A stretch of DNA of 46,692 bases from contig JABDBN010000007.1 of NCBI GenBank assembly GCA_013288625.1, forward strand, positions 1 to 46,692. Direction: 5' to 3'. This document shows, piece after piece, positions 36,204 to 44,793 of this stretch (position 1 is the first letter of the stretch; every line of letters starts with the position of its first letter). Made by a program: the position numbers and the translations under genes. This stretch comes from Alphaproteobacteria bacterium (GTDB taxonomy: Bacteria > Pseudomonadota > Alphaproteobacteria > Rickettsiales > Midichloriaceae). The notes below the pieces were generated by a model, which did no database searches, was not told the DNA's origin, and was given only the letters and a program-made list of their open reading frames with translations.

Positions 36204-36458
36204 ATGGACGCGATAACTTATACTCAGGCAAGGAAGAATTTTGCAAATACTATGCACCAAGTATGTGATAATCATGCTCCATTAATTATTACACGACAAA
36301 ATGAAAAACCTGTGGTGATGATATCACTTGAAGATTATAATGCTATTGAAGAAACGCTATATTTACTTAGAAGTCCAAAGAATGCTGCTCGGTTAGCTAA
36401 AGCGTTAATTGCTATAAAAAAGAAAAAATACTATAAGAGAAAATTAATAGAGGAGTAA
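36204..36458 (+). CDS. yefM: YefM-type antitoxin (Phd/YefM family)
   Basis: The 84-residue protein begins MDAITYTQARKNFANTMHQV and contains ITRQNEKPVVMISLEDYNAIEETLYLLRSP, the standard YefM pattern: DNA-binding N-terminal half and toxin-binding C-terminal half. It neutralises YoeB and represses the operon. The C-terminus is very Lys-rich. Its stop codon is immediately followed by the ATG of yoeB, so the pair is translationally coupled. Confidence 0.93.
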   Translation: MDAITYTQARKNFANTMHQVCDNHAPLIITRQNEKPVVMISLEDYNAIEETLYLLRSPKNAARLAKALIAIKKKKYYKRKLIEE

Positions 36459-36713
36459 ATGAATCTCCTATTTCTAGATGATGCTTGGGAAGATTATTTG
36501 TATTGGCAAAAGACAGATAAGAAAATCTTGAAGCGCATTAATGAGCTTATAAGAGATTGCTTGCATGACCCATTTGGAGGAATTGGTAAGCCTGAGCCAC
36601 TTAAGTTCTCTATGGCAGGATACTGGTCCCGAAGAATAGATACAGAGCATCGTTTGGTGTATAAGGTAGAAAATAATAATTTAATAATAACGCAGTGTAG
36701 GTATCATTATTAA
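36459..36713 (+). CDS. yoeB: YoeB-type mRNA interferase toxin
   Basis: YoeB binds the ribosome and cleaves mRNA at the A site. The 84-residue protein keeps all expected catalytic residues at the same positions as the E. coli enzyme: Glu46, Arg65, His83 and Tyr84 (ending QCRYHY). DDAWEDYLYWQ and GYWSRRIDTEHRLVYKV are family hallmarks. The system therefore looks active, unlike the nearby hicA. It ends one base before the convergent pyrG stop. Confidence 0.95.
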   Translation: MNLLFLDDAWEDYLYWQKTDKKILKRINELIRDCLHDPFGGIGKPEPLKFSMAGYWSRRIDTEHRLVYKVENNNLIITQCRYHY

Positions 36714-36714
36714 A

Positions 36715-38334
36715 TTATAACAGATTGATAGCTGCTTTGATGAACGAAGTGAATAGGGGATGAGAGGAGAATGGCCTAGATTTGAGTTCGGGGTGGAACT
36801 GTACTCCCACAAACCAGGGATGGTCTTTAATCTCCACAATCTCTGCCAGCTTCTCATCCGGTGATAAGCCAGTAAATACCAAGCCTTTGTTCTCAAATTG
36901 ATCCTTGAATTTTATATTGAACTCATAGCGGTGGCGGTGGCGCTCACTGATCACATCGAGCTTATAAGCCTTGTGCGCAAGGGAGCCGCGTTTTAGGTTG
37001 CATTTATAGGCGCCTAAGCGCATCGTGCCGCCAAGATCATCTGACTTGGAGCGCTTTTGTTTTATGCCCGCCTGATCCCATTCGGTCATCATAGCAATCA
37101 CTTTGGTGCATTTTTCATTGAATTCGCTTGAGCCCGCATCTTTAATGCCGAGCACATTGCGGGCAAATTCTATTACTGCCAGTTGCATACCCAGGCAAAT
37201 GCCAAAGTAGGGGATCTTCTTTTTGCGTGCATAATTAATCGCCAAAATTTTGCCATCGGTGCCGCGAGAGCCAAAGCCGCCTGGCACCAAGATCCCGTGA
37301 ATATCTTTCAGCTTTTCATCAATATTGTTCTCACGAATACTACTTGCTCCAATCCAAAAGAGATTCACCTTGTATTGGCAATGAATGCCAGCATGAAACA
37401 AGGCTTCAATCAGTGATTTATAGGAATCTTTGAGTTTCTGGTACTTGCCTACAATGGCGATATTGACTTGTCCGTGAGGGTTTTCAATTTTCTTGATGAC
37501 TTTAAGCCAGGTTGCCAAATCAGGTGCCTTTTTGCAAGGAAGCTTAAAATGCTTTAATACCTCGGTATCTAGGCCTTCCTGGTGGTAGGCCAGCAGAGCG
37601 CGGTAAATATTCTTTTGATCCAGAGCCGGGATGACTCTTTCCACAGGCACGTTGCAAAATAAGGCGATCTTTTCCCGATCATCCAGTGGAATTGGTCTTT
37701 CGCTCCGGCAAAGAAGTATAGTGGGTTGAATACCTATTGAGCGCAAATCTTTTACTGAGTGCTGAGTAGGCTTTGTTTTGAGTTCTTTTGCAGCGGCAAT
37801 ATAAGGTACTAATGTCAAATGCAGATACAACGCTTTATCCGCGCCCATGGAATTTCCAAGCTGGCGGATGGCTTCACAAAAAGGCTGGGCTTCTATGTCG
37901 CCAACAGTCCCTCCGATTTCGCAGAGCACAAAATCCGCATCATCAGTACTGGCTAGAATGAACTCCTTTATAAGGTCGGTGACATGGGGTATCACTTGAA
38001 CAGTTCTGCCCAAATAGTCGCCTCGGCGCTCTTTAGTTAATAATTCAGAATAAATTTTGCCGGCAGAAACGCTGTCTCCGCTACGGGCATCAACCCCGGT
38101 GAAGCGCTCATAGTGCCCAAGATCTAAATCGGTTTCTGCGCCATCGTCGGTAACATAAACCTCTCCATGCTGGTAAGGGCTCATTGTACCTGGGTCGACA
38201 TTGAGGTAGGGATCAAGCTTGCGTAACCGCACTTTATAACCCCGGCTTTGTAAGAGCGCACCCAATGAGGCTGAGGCAATCCCCTTACCTAATGAGGAAA
38301 CTACTCCTCCAGTAATAAAAATGAACCTGGTCAT
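36715..38334 (-). CDS. pyrG: CTP synthase
   Basis: PyrG makes CTP from UTP, ATP and glutamine. I start it at ATG38334 (539 residues, [10 protein letters not shown]), one base after the secG stop, as the family always begins here; an earlier in-frame ATG lies inside secG. The synthase domain has [13 protein letters not shown] and [21 protein letters not shown]. The glutaminase domain has PGGFGSRG, the nucleophile in FGICLGMQ and the His/Glu pair in VQFHPE. It is cotranscribed with secG. Confidence 0.97.
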   Translation of the reverse strand: MTRFIFITGGVVSSLGKGIASASLGALLQSRGYKVRLRKLDPYLNVDPGTMSPYQHGEVYVTDDGAETDLDLGHYERFTGVDARSGDSVSAGKIYSELLTKERRGDYLGRTVQVIPHVTDLIKEFILASTDDADFVLCEIGGTVGDIEAQPFCEAIRQLGNSMGADKALYLHLTLVPYIAAAKELKTKPTQHSVKDLRSIGIQPTILLCRSERPIPLDDREKIALFCNVPVERVIPALDQKNIYRALLAYHQEGLDTEVLKHFKLPCKKAPDLATWLKVIKKIENPHGQVNIAIVGKYQKLKDSYKSLIEALFHAGIHCQYKVNLFWIGASSIRENNIDEKLKDIHGILVPGGFGSRGTDGKILAINYARKKKIPYFGICLGMQLAVIEFARNVLGIKDAGSSEFNEKCTKVIAMMTEWDQAGIKQKRSKSDDLGGTMRLGAYKCNLKRGSLAHKAYKLDVISERHRHRYEFNIKFKDQFENKGLVFTGLSPDEKLAEIVEIKDHPWFVGVQFHPELKSRPFSSHPLFTSFIKAAINLL

Positions 38335-38335
38335 T

Positions 38336-38653
38336 TTATTCTGTCGCGGCAGGGGCTTCTGGGGCTTTTGGTTCAGCTTTTTTGCGGTCGAGGTCAAGGC
38401 TTTCACTAATTGATGATTTCGATTTTACATAGCTTACATGGAATTTCGCAATGAGCAAGCTATTGAACATAAACGCTATGCCAAGGATTATGGTAGCCTT
38501 GGAAAATAAGTTCTTTGATGATTTGCTTGAAAACACATTGTGCCCGCCGCCGGAAAGTCCTGCAAGCGAGTCACTGCTGGTTTTTTGAACTAGTATTACC
38601 ACCACCAGGCAGAACACTATGAAAAGTTGCAAAATGCTAAGTATCGTTGTCAT
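38336..38653 (-). CDS. secG: Preprotein translocase subunit SecG
   Basis: SecG is the small two-helix subunit of the SecYEG channel. The 105-residue protein has helix 1 at about 5-23 ([13 protein letters not shown]), the typical loop with [19 protein letters not shown], helix 2 at about 50-70, and a charged tail ending in [10 protein letters not shown]. Size and order match the family. It lies directly upstream of pyrG on the same strand. Confidence 0.94.
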   Translation of the reverse strand: MTTILSILQLFIVFCLVVVILVQKTSSDSLAGLSGGGHNVFSSKSSKNLFSKATIILGIAFMFNSLLIAKFHVSYVKSKSSISESLDLDRKKAEPKAPEAPAATE

Positions 38654-38731
38654 TGTTATTTTAACATGCTATTACTGTCTCGAAATCATAGCTTTTTTAT
38701 TTTAAGTTGCAAATAGTTATTAGGGGTAAAA

Positions 38732-39067
38732 GTGTTTTTAAAGAAAAAAGTTGTTAGAAAGCAGCACCGGAGCCTTGATTTTAGGATCATTGGCGCCAAC
38801 CTGGTGCTGTTTATGCTGATTATTTACTTTACCGTGCATTCATTAAGTGGCGAACGTGGCTTGTTTGCCTACTTTCGTCTGAAGAAAGAAAAGACTCAAC
38901 AGGTTAAGTTATTGACAACGCTGCAAAACCAAAGGGCGGAGCTCGACTTGCAAACCAAGTTGCTCCACCCCAAAACTCTCGATCTCGATATGCTTGACGA
39001 GCTTGCGCGAAGAGACCTGGGAGTGCTTGCTGCCGATGAGAAAGTCATCCACCTTAAGCAAAACTAA
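38732..39067 (+). CDS. ftsB: FtsB/DivIC-type septum formation initiator
   Basis: FtsB-like proteins form the FtsQLB divisome complex. The 111-residue protein starts at GTG38732 after AGGGG. It has a short cytoplasmic basic N-terminus, one membrane helix at about 20-40, a coiled-coil segment (LKKEKTQQVKLLTTLQNQR) and the characteristic DMLDELARRDLGV motif near the end. It is divergent from secG and overlaps the convergent protease gene by four bases. The exact symbol rests on family pattern. Confidence 0.85.
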   Translation: MFLKKKVVRKQHRSLDFRIIGANLVLFMLIIYFTVHSLSGERGLFAYFRLKKEKTQQVKLLTTLQNQRAELDLQTKLLHPKTLDLDMLDELARRDLGVLAADEKVIHLKQN

Positions 39068-41133
39068 ATTTCAATAGCTAAGCCCTCTTCATGTAAGTAT
39101 TGTGTTTGGTCGGGTGCATCAGCTATAAGCTTTGGCAACTCTGTATTGTAGAATGCATCTACGTTATCAGCGCCGTATAGCTCTTCAAGATAAGGTTTAC
39201 GATCGATGCTAAACCCATTTTTAAAATTTGCTTGGATTGCAGTCAGTTTTTCTAGCTCCTTACCAGATGGCAAGTAGTTCCCACTATTGATATCAGTAAA
39301 GATCGTTTTCAACCAGTTGACATGATTTGTATTTGCCGGATCTCTCAGTATAGAAGCAGAAATAACTTTTAGGCAGTATTTGTAAGCAAATAGATTATCC
39401 CCATCTTGCAAGTACAAAGAACATAAAGCCTCGGTAGCTGCGTTGCTAGGTTTGTCTTGATTACTGCTGGCTTTTTGCAATAAGTTATAAACCTCAGAGC
39501 GAACTTCAGCATTGCCATCTATTGTTAAAGCAGTAGAACCTGAACAAAAGCCTGGGTCAAAGCCCATCCATAAGCCCAAAGCATATTCAGCGGCAGGAAG
39601 GCTGGCTTCAGTAGCTGAATCAAGCCAGCTCTTGGCAAGCGCGCAATCTTTTTCCACAGTTGCAGTTTTCTCTCTCAAGTCTGCTTCTGAATACCAGTGT
39701 CTTGCGGTCATTTCATGGATCGCCTTATAAATATTATCAGGCATATAAATAACTGCGAGTTTATATTGGGCATCCATATTGCCATCTTTAGCAGGCTTGT
39801 TATAAAGCTCAACTATTTCTTCTGCTGATAGCTTTTTCTTACCGTCTCTTATATAGTAGTCTATGGCATCAATATTCCCATTACGCGCAGCACTTTCAAG
39901 ATATTTTTCTGTCACCATGCGCTCGTAACTTACAGTATTCCCAAATGATTTTTCCGCGAATTCTGTAAAGTCAGCTTTCAGTGTCGTATGATATTTAGAA
40001 TACAAATAGTATTGAATATGGCCAAGTTTAGAAGCTGGTTCTAAATTAACTATCGATTTAGATTCTTTAGGTGCTGGTAAATCCGCATATTCTTTGCAGG
40101 TTTGGAATTCAGAAAAGCTAAGATCAGCATGCCTTACCTTGAGTCGATGAATGAAAGCTGAGCAAATACTCCCTTTTGCATCTGGAAGCTGCTCATAAAG
40201 CTTGATAGCATCTTCATATCGTTCTTGTTTTTGAGCAATCAAGCCGTTTAGAATAATAACTTCCTGATTCTTCAAAGTACTTTCTTTAAGGGAAGGGAAG
40301 ATAGTTGTAGCTAGCGGAGTAAGGTCATGCAATTTTGCTGGTTCATTACTTGTAAGAGCATCGATATTGGCATTTATTTTGCGCGCTGTTTCTATAAAAA
40401 GATCATCAACTGCTCGCCAGTTGCTATCGTATTCTCCACCCCAAGCATTTATCCCAGCTAATTTAAGTCTTTCGCCTTCAGTGTGCTGTAATAAGGCTCC
40501 ACCACTATCTCCATGGGAAACTATACCGCAGTTCTTTCCAGAATTAGTAAGGGTTTCAGAATTGAATTTCTCGCCTACGACTTTTGATTCATGGTCTACT
40601 ACCAAATTGCCGCATACGTCAAATGCTTGCTTAACGGTTCCTTCTCCGCTTCTCATTTTGCCAAAACCTACAGATACGTAACTGTGCTGCTTAGAATCTA
40701 AACTGTTTTCTGAGGCTATTTCAAAACCAATATCTGCTTTTGCTGTCGTATAAACTGCTGCTAAATCATCTGCTCGATTTTGTTCAAAATGAGGGTGAAC
40801 AAAATAACCAGTTACTGTCTCTAAATCTCCCGAGTTTGTATTGGGTTGGAAGATAGAAATATTTGAAACAACACCTTTTTTATTATTTTCTAGGCAGTGT
40901 GCCGCTGTCAGTAAAAAATTATCCACGCGAACTGCGCTACAACCAACTTTAGATTCTACTCCTGCATCATCACGCCAGGTAATTTCAATTTGTTTGATAT
41001 TGAAGAAATCACTATTCTCTCCATAAGCTTTAAGATCTTTATCTAAAGTATAAGGGTAGCGAGCTTTACTAGCAGCAGCAGAATTTATCAATCCAAAGGA
41101 AAGCAAAGCCATAGTCAGCAAATTATGTGTCAT
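39064..41133 (-). CDS. Secreted trypsin-like serine protease with TPR/Sel1-like tail
   Basis: The 689-residue protein has a signal peptide (about 1-22, AAAS). An S1-family domain runs to about 255, with the catalytic triad His79 (TAAHC), Asp123 (DDLAAVY) and Ser210 (GDSGGAL), plus the Cys65/Cys80 pair of the family. Residues about 270-689 are helical, with Sel1/TPR-like units (LIAQKQERYEDAIKLYEQLPD, AKDGNMDAQYKLAVIYMPDN, ASLPAAEYALGLWMGFD). Such repeats mediate protein binding. The triad is intact, so it should be an active protease in the periplasm or outside the cell. The combination suggests a targeted protease, possibly acting on host or envelope proteins, which is inference. Confidence 0.88.
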   Translation of the reverse strand: MTHNLLTMALLSFGLINSAAASKARYPYTLDKDLKAYGENSDFFNIKQIEITWRDDAGVESKVGCSAVRVDNFLLTAAHCLENNKKGVVSNISIFQPNTNSGDLETVTGYFVHPHFEQNRADDLAAVYTTAKADIGFEIASENSLDSKQHSYVSVGFGKMRSGEGTVKQAFDVCGNLVVDHESKVVGEKFNSETLTNSGKNCGIVSHGDSGGALLQHTEGERLKLAGINAWGGEYDSNWRAVDDLFIETARKINANIDALTSNEPAKLHDLTPLATTIFPSLKESTLKNQEVIILNGLIAQKQERYEDAIKLYEQLPDAKGSICSAFIHRLKVRHADLSFSEFQTCKEYADLPAPKESKSIVNLEPASKLGHIQYYLYSKYHTTLKADFTEFAEKSFGNTVSYERMVTEKYLESAARNGNIDAIDYYIRDGKKKLSAEEIVELYNKPAKDGNMDAQYKLAVIYMPDNIYKAIHEMTARHWYSEADLREKTATVEKDCALAKSWLDSATEASLPAAEYALGLWMGFDPGFCSGSTALTIDGNAEVRSEVYNLLQKASSNQDKPSNAATEALCSLYLQDGDNLFAYKYCLKVISASILRDPANTNHVNWLKTIFTDINSGNYLPSGKELEKLTAIQANFKNGFSIDRKPYLEELYGADNVDAFYNTELPKLIADAPDQTQYLHEEGLAIEI

Positions 41134-41286
41134 ATCAATATCATATATAAAATCTTAATATGATTATTTTATCACACAAATGTTGCGAAAATATTACAAA
41201 GCCTAAATATTATTCAAAATAAATTAATAAATAAGTGCAGATATTCCAAATATCTGACGATTTATTTGCTCCGCTGCTGCAGTTTT

Positions 41287-41847
41287 CTACTCAAGCAAAG
41301 ACGCTAAGTTGGTTAATCCGAGCATATAATTTGGATTTGCCATAAAAAAGTCAGTTGTAGAATCAACTAAGGTCGTTTGTTCTTCTGGTGTAAAAGACCC
41401 ATATATTTCTGCAACTGAATGAGAGTCATATTTTAGACATTTATCGTAAAGATAAGCATTATCTAGCATGTTCAATAATACTTGGTCAGAGCATACTTTT
41501 TTCAATAAAAAAGCTGTGGCTTTTAATATGGCTCCATTGACATTTAGATGATGGTTGTTAGGTTGATTAGGAATAGAACAAATGTGATGAACTCTATCCA
41601 AATCTTTTATTAGCTCATTATACATAGCGAGCCCTTCTGGGGTTAGTTTAGATTTATCAACATTATCAACCATGTTATTTGTTGCTAGGCAAATTTTATT
41701 AAGGTTATGCGCAATATTATAAGTACATTGTACTTTGGCTTTCTGATAATCTAAGACTGCTTGTACAGCAGCTTTTTCAAAATCATATAAATCAAATAGG
41801 CTTGATATTGGCCCGGTATTATTTGTAGCAGGTACGGTTGCACTCAT
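41287..41847 (-). CDS. Protein of unknown function
   Basis: This 186-residue protein has no family I recognise. It lacks a signal peptide and membrane segment and is mostly helical, with several Cys and many Asn and Leu. A GGAG ribosome binding site lies seven bases before the start. The next gene, the porin at 42000, is divergent. AT-rich composition and isolation suggest a lineage-specific gene. Confidence 0.65.
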   Translation of the reverse strand: MSATVPATNNTGPISSLFDLYDFEKAAVQAVLDYQKAKVQCTYNIAHNLNKICLATNNMVDNVDKSKLTPEGLAMYNELIKDLDRVHHICSIPNQPNNHHLNVNGAILKATAFLLKKVCSDQVLLNMLDNAYLYDKCLKYDSHSVAEIYGSFTPEEQTTLVDSTTDFFMANPNYMLGLTNLASLLE

Positions 41848-41999
41848 TTTTAATCTCCATATTAAATATAATTAACATCTTACATTAACATACTGAAAGA
41901 CAAAATCAAAACAACTAAAAATATTCAATTGATTAGTTAGTTTTATTTGTAATGAACATTATTTAATCTATATTATAGGTACTGAATTTTTTAGAGAAT

Positions 42000-43250
42000 A
42001 TGATGCTTTTAAGCCCGCTGAAGCAAACTCTATTCAGATTAATACTAATCATTTTGATGCTTTTTAAAGCATCAATGTCAGGCGCGGACAATGATGCCGA
42101 TAAAGTGGACTTTAAGAAAAATAATATACTTGGAGATGGCGGTGGCGATCGCGCCTTACTCTATAAAAAGGGCGTAAATCTAGAAGCTATTTATAAGCTC
42201 GATGTTATAGCAAATACCTCTGGGGGAATTAAAACTGGAGCTGCAGTTTTAGATAATCTGGATTTAAAACTCACGCTTGATGGCAGTAAACTTTATAATG
42301 TCACTGGTTCTAAAGTCTTCGTTTATGTTCTGAGTAATAGGGGAAGCAAGCCCAATGGTAAATACGTGGGTAGTATTCAAGGTGTTGATAATATTGAAGT
42401 TATTCAACCGGCAACCAGGCTTTATGAAGCCTGGATATCCCAGGACATAGTGGGTGGTAAAGTTTCGCTGCTCGCCGGCCTTCATGACCTTAACTCCGAG
42501 TTCTACGTAACTAATTCCAGCCTTTTATTTTTAGGGCCTAATTATGGTACAGGGGGTGAGTTTAGTGTTACCGGAAAAAATGGGCCATCAATATTTCCTA
42601 CAACTTCACTCGCATTTAGAGTTAAGCTTCAGCCTAATCCAAACTTCTATTTTCAAGCGGCTATCTGGGATGCAGTTCCCGGCGATCCCAATAAACAAGG
42701 GACTCATATTACCTTGCAGAGGCAAGATGGGGCGCTACTCATAGCTGAAAGCGGATGGCAGCTTAATAATGATAAATATGCATTAGGGGTGTGGCGCTAT
42801 ACGCCTAAGTTTACTGATTACAGCTTGCCGTTGGTTAAAAAACACAATGCCGGCGCGTATGTTTCTTTGGAGAAGCAGCTGTATAAGAAGAATGATACTA
42901 CCAATATCATCAGTTTTATTCGTGCAGGGTTGGCTAATCAAGCTGTGACTCCAGTCCATTATGCATGGAGCGCTGGTATACTTTATAATGGGGTGGTAAC
43001 CGGGCGAGATAGCAGCCAGCTAGGTCTGGGGATCTCGCAGCTAATAAACTCAAACTCATTAAGGCGGTCGATAGCCAATTCGGGAGGTTCGCTGAAAGCC
43101 AACGAAACCAGCTTCGAACTTACTTATAGCGATTCCATCAGGCCTGGCATAGCTATTCAGCCAGATGTGCAATACATTATTTATCCCGGATCGACCCCAG
43201 GAACCAAAAACGCCTTCGTACTAGGCGGCCGATTAACCCTAACTTTTTAA
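42000..43250 (+). CDS. OprB-family carbohydrate-selective porin
   Basis: The 416-residue protein has a signal peptide (about 1-28) and a beta-barrel pattern of alternating hydrophobic strands. The OprB features include LYEAWISQD, LLAGLHDLNSEF, GTGGEFSVTGKNGPSIFP and the late FELTYSDSI/VQYIIYPGSTPGTKNAFVLGGRL. The last residue is Phe (LTLTF), required for outer-membrane insertion. Members carry sugars or small acids across the outer membrane. ATG42000 and ATG42003 are both possible starts. It ends ten bases before the convergent yejF. Confidence 0.88.
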   Translation: MMLLSPLKQTLFRLILIILMLFKASMSGADNDADKVDFKKNNILGDGGGDRALLYKKGVNLEAIYKLDVIANTSGGIKTGAAVLDNLDLKLTLDGSKLYNVTGSKVFVYVLSNRGSKPNGKYVGSIQGVDNIEVIQPATRLYEAWISQDIVGGKVSLLAGLHDLNSEFYVTNSSLLFLGPNYGTGGEFSVTGKNGPSIFPTTSLAFRVKLQPNPNFYFQAAIWDAVPGDPNKQGTHITLQRQDGALLIAESGWQLNNDKYALGVWRYTPKFTDYSLPLVKKHNAGAYVSLEKQLYKKNDTTNIISFIRAGLANQAVTPVHYAWSAGILYNGVVTGRDSSQLGLGISQLINSNSLRRSIANSGGSLKANETSFELTYSDSIRPGIAIQPDVQYIIYPGSTPGTKNAFVLGGRLTLTF

Positions 43251-43260
43251 ATTCAATCAA

Positions 43261-44793
43261 CTAAATATACTGCACATGACCTTCCTTGATTGCTGCAACT
43301 CGGTGAGACAAGGCATTGATGACTGAGCGGTCGTGGCTTATCAGCAGGTAGGAAATATTATATTTTTGCTGGAGATTATATAATAAAAGCAAAGTCTGCT
43401 TTTGAATGGGTTTGTCTAGAGCTGATGTAGGTTCATCAAGGATGATGAGCTTGGGATTCATGATCAGTGCGCGCGCAATTGCGACCCGCTGACGCTGCCC
43501 GCCGGAAAGCTCGTGAGGGTAGCGCTTTACATACTCATGTTTTAGGCCGACATCATCCAGAACCTTATAGAGCGCTGTTGTGAGATCGCTTTCAGTTTTA
43601 TAGATCTTGTGGGTAAGTGCACCTTCGGCTATGGCGTCGAAGATATTAAAGCGCGGATTAAGGCTGGCGTAGGGGTCCTGGAAAACAATTTGAAAGTTCT
43701 TACGAAATTTACGCAGCTCATCTTTGTTCAGCAAATCAACTCGCTTGCCGGCAAAGCTGATCATCCCAGTGCTTTTGATCAGTCTAAGCAAGCTCAGCGC
43801 CAGGCTGGATTTGCCTGATCCACTTGGGCCGATGAGGCCAAGAGTCTCGCCTACACGAATATCAAGGTTGATATTATCGAGAACAATACTCTCGCTTTTC
43901 TTTAAGGCGAAAAGGCCAATTTTCTTTGGGTATGAAACGCGCAGATTATTGACGCTTAAGAGAACTTCTGTGTTTTCAGGGATAGAGCCTGCCAGTTTCT
44001 CTGGCTCAGAGTTGATCAGGAATTTAGTATAAGCATGCTGTGGGTTCTTAAACAGTGCAGCAGCAGTATTGTGCTCAACTATATTGCCGTCCTTCATCAC
44101 GTAAATATAATCAGAGAAAGCCCGCACCACTGACAAATCATGGGTGATAATTAAAATGGCCATTCCGATTTTCTTTTTTATAGACTTAAGCAGTTCGATA
44201 ATTTCATTTGAAGTCGTAGTGTCAAGTGCAGTGGTAGGTTCGTCAGCGATAAGCAGCTTTGGCTCATTCGCAATTGCCATCGCAATCATGATTCTTTGGC
44301 GCTGACCGCCGGAAAGTTGGTGAGGATAATTATCGAGGCGGTTCGCAAATCCGGATAATCCTACATGTTTTAGCAGCTCAGAAATTCTGAACGCTACTAT
44401 ATTGCTTGTAATACCTGGGTTATGCAAAGTTATGATTTCTGCAAGTTGTTTACCGATATTATGCAACGGATTAAGTGCTGACATGGGCTCCTGTAAGATC
44501 AGGGTAATATCCTTGCCCCGAATCTTGCGCAAATCATTTGCACGCAACTTTAGTAAATTCTTGCCGGCAAAATTGATCTCGCCATCATAGCGAACGTTAC
44601 CTGGTACGAGCTTGGGAATTGCAAGTCCAGTAATGCTTTTTCCCGCCCCGCTTTCCCCCACCAGTGCCACTACTCTACCTTTGGGAATAGAAAGCGAAAT
44701 ACCGTGAACCATTTCGGAAGCTATACCTTTCTTATCGATAAAGCTGATTTTAAGGTCTTTGATTGCGATTTGATCTATTTCTTGCTCCACCAT
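43261..44793 (-). CDS. yejF: Peptide ABC importer ATP-binding protein with two nucleotide-binding domains (YejF-like)
   Basis: The 510-residue protein carries two complete ABC ATPase domains. The first has GESGAGKSIT, LSGGQRQRIMIAMA and LLIADEPTTALD. The second has GPSGSGKSSLALS, LSGGQRQRVAIARAL and LIILDEPTSALD. This fused layout is typical of YejF, which powers uptake of peptides and microcin C. The start overlaps the yejA end by 19 bases. All motifs are intact. Confidence 0.92.
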   Translation of the reverse strand: MVEQEIDQIAIKDLKISFIDKKGIASEMVHGISLSIPKGRVVALVGESGAGKSITGLAIPKLVPGNVRYDGEINFAGKNLLKLRANDLRKIRGKDITLILQEPMSALNPLHNIGKQLAEIITLHNPGITSNIVAFRISELLKHVGLSGFANRLDNYPHQLSGGQRQRIMIAMAIANEPKLLIADEPTTALDTTTSNEIIELLKSIKKKIGMAILIITHDLSVVRAFSDYIYVMKDGNIVEHNTAAALFKNPQHAYTKFLINSEPEKLAGSIPENTEVLLSVNNLRVSYPKKIGLFALKKSESIVLDNINLDIRVGETLGLIGPSGSGKSSLALSLLRLIKSTGMISFAGKRVDLLNKDELRKFRKNFQIVFQDPYASLNPRFNIFDAIAEGALTHKIYKTESDLTTALYKVLDDVGLKHEYVKRYPHELSGGQRQRVAIARALIMNPKLIILDEPTSALDKPIQKQTLLLLYNLQQKYNISYLLISHDRSVINALSHRVAAIKEGHVQYI

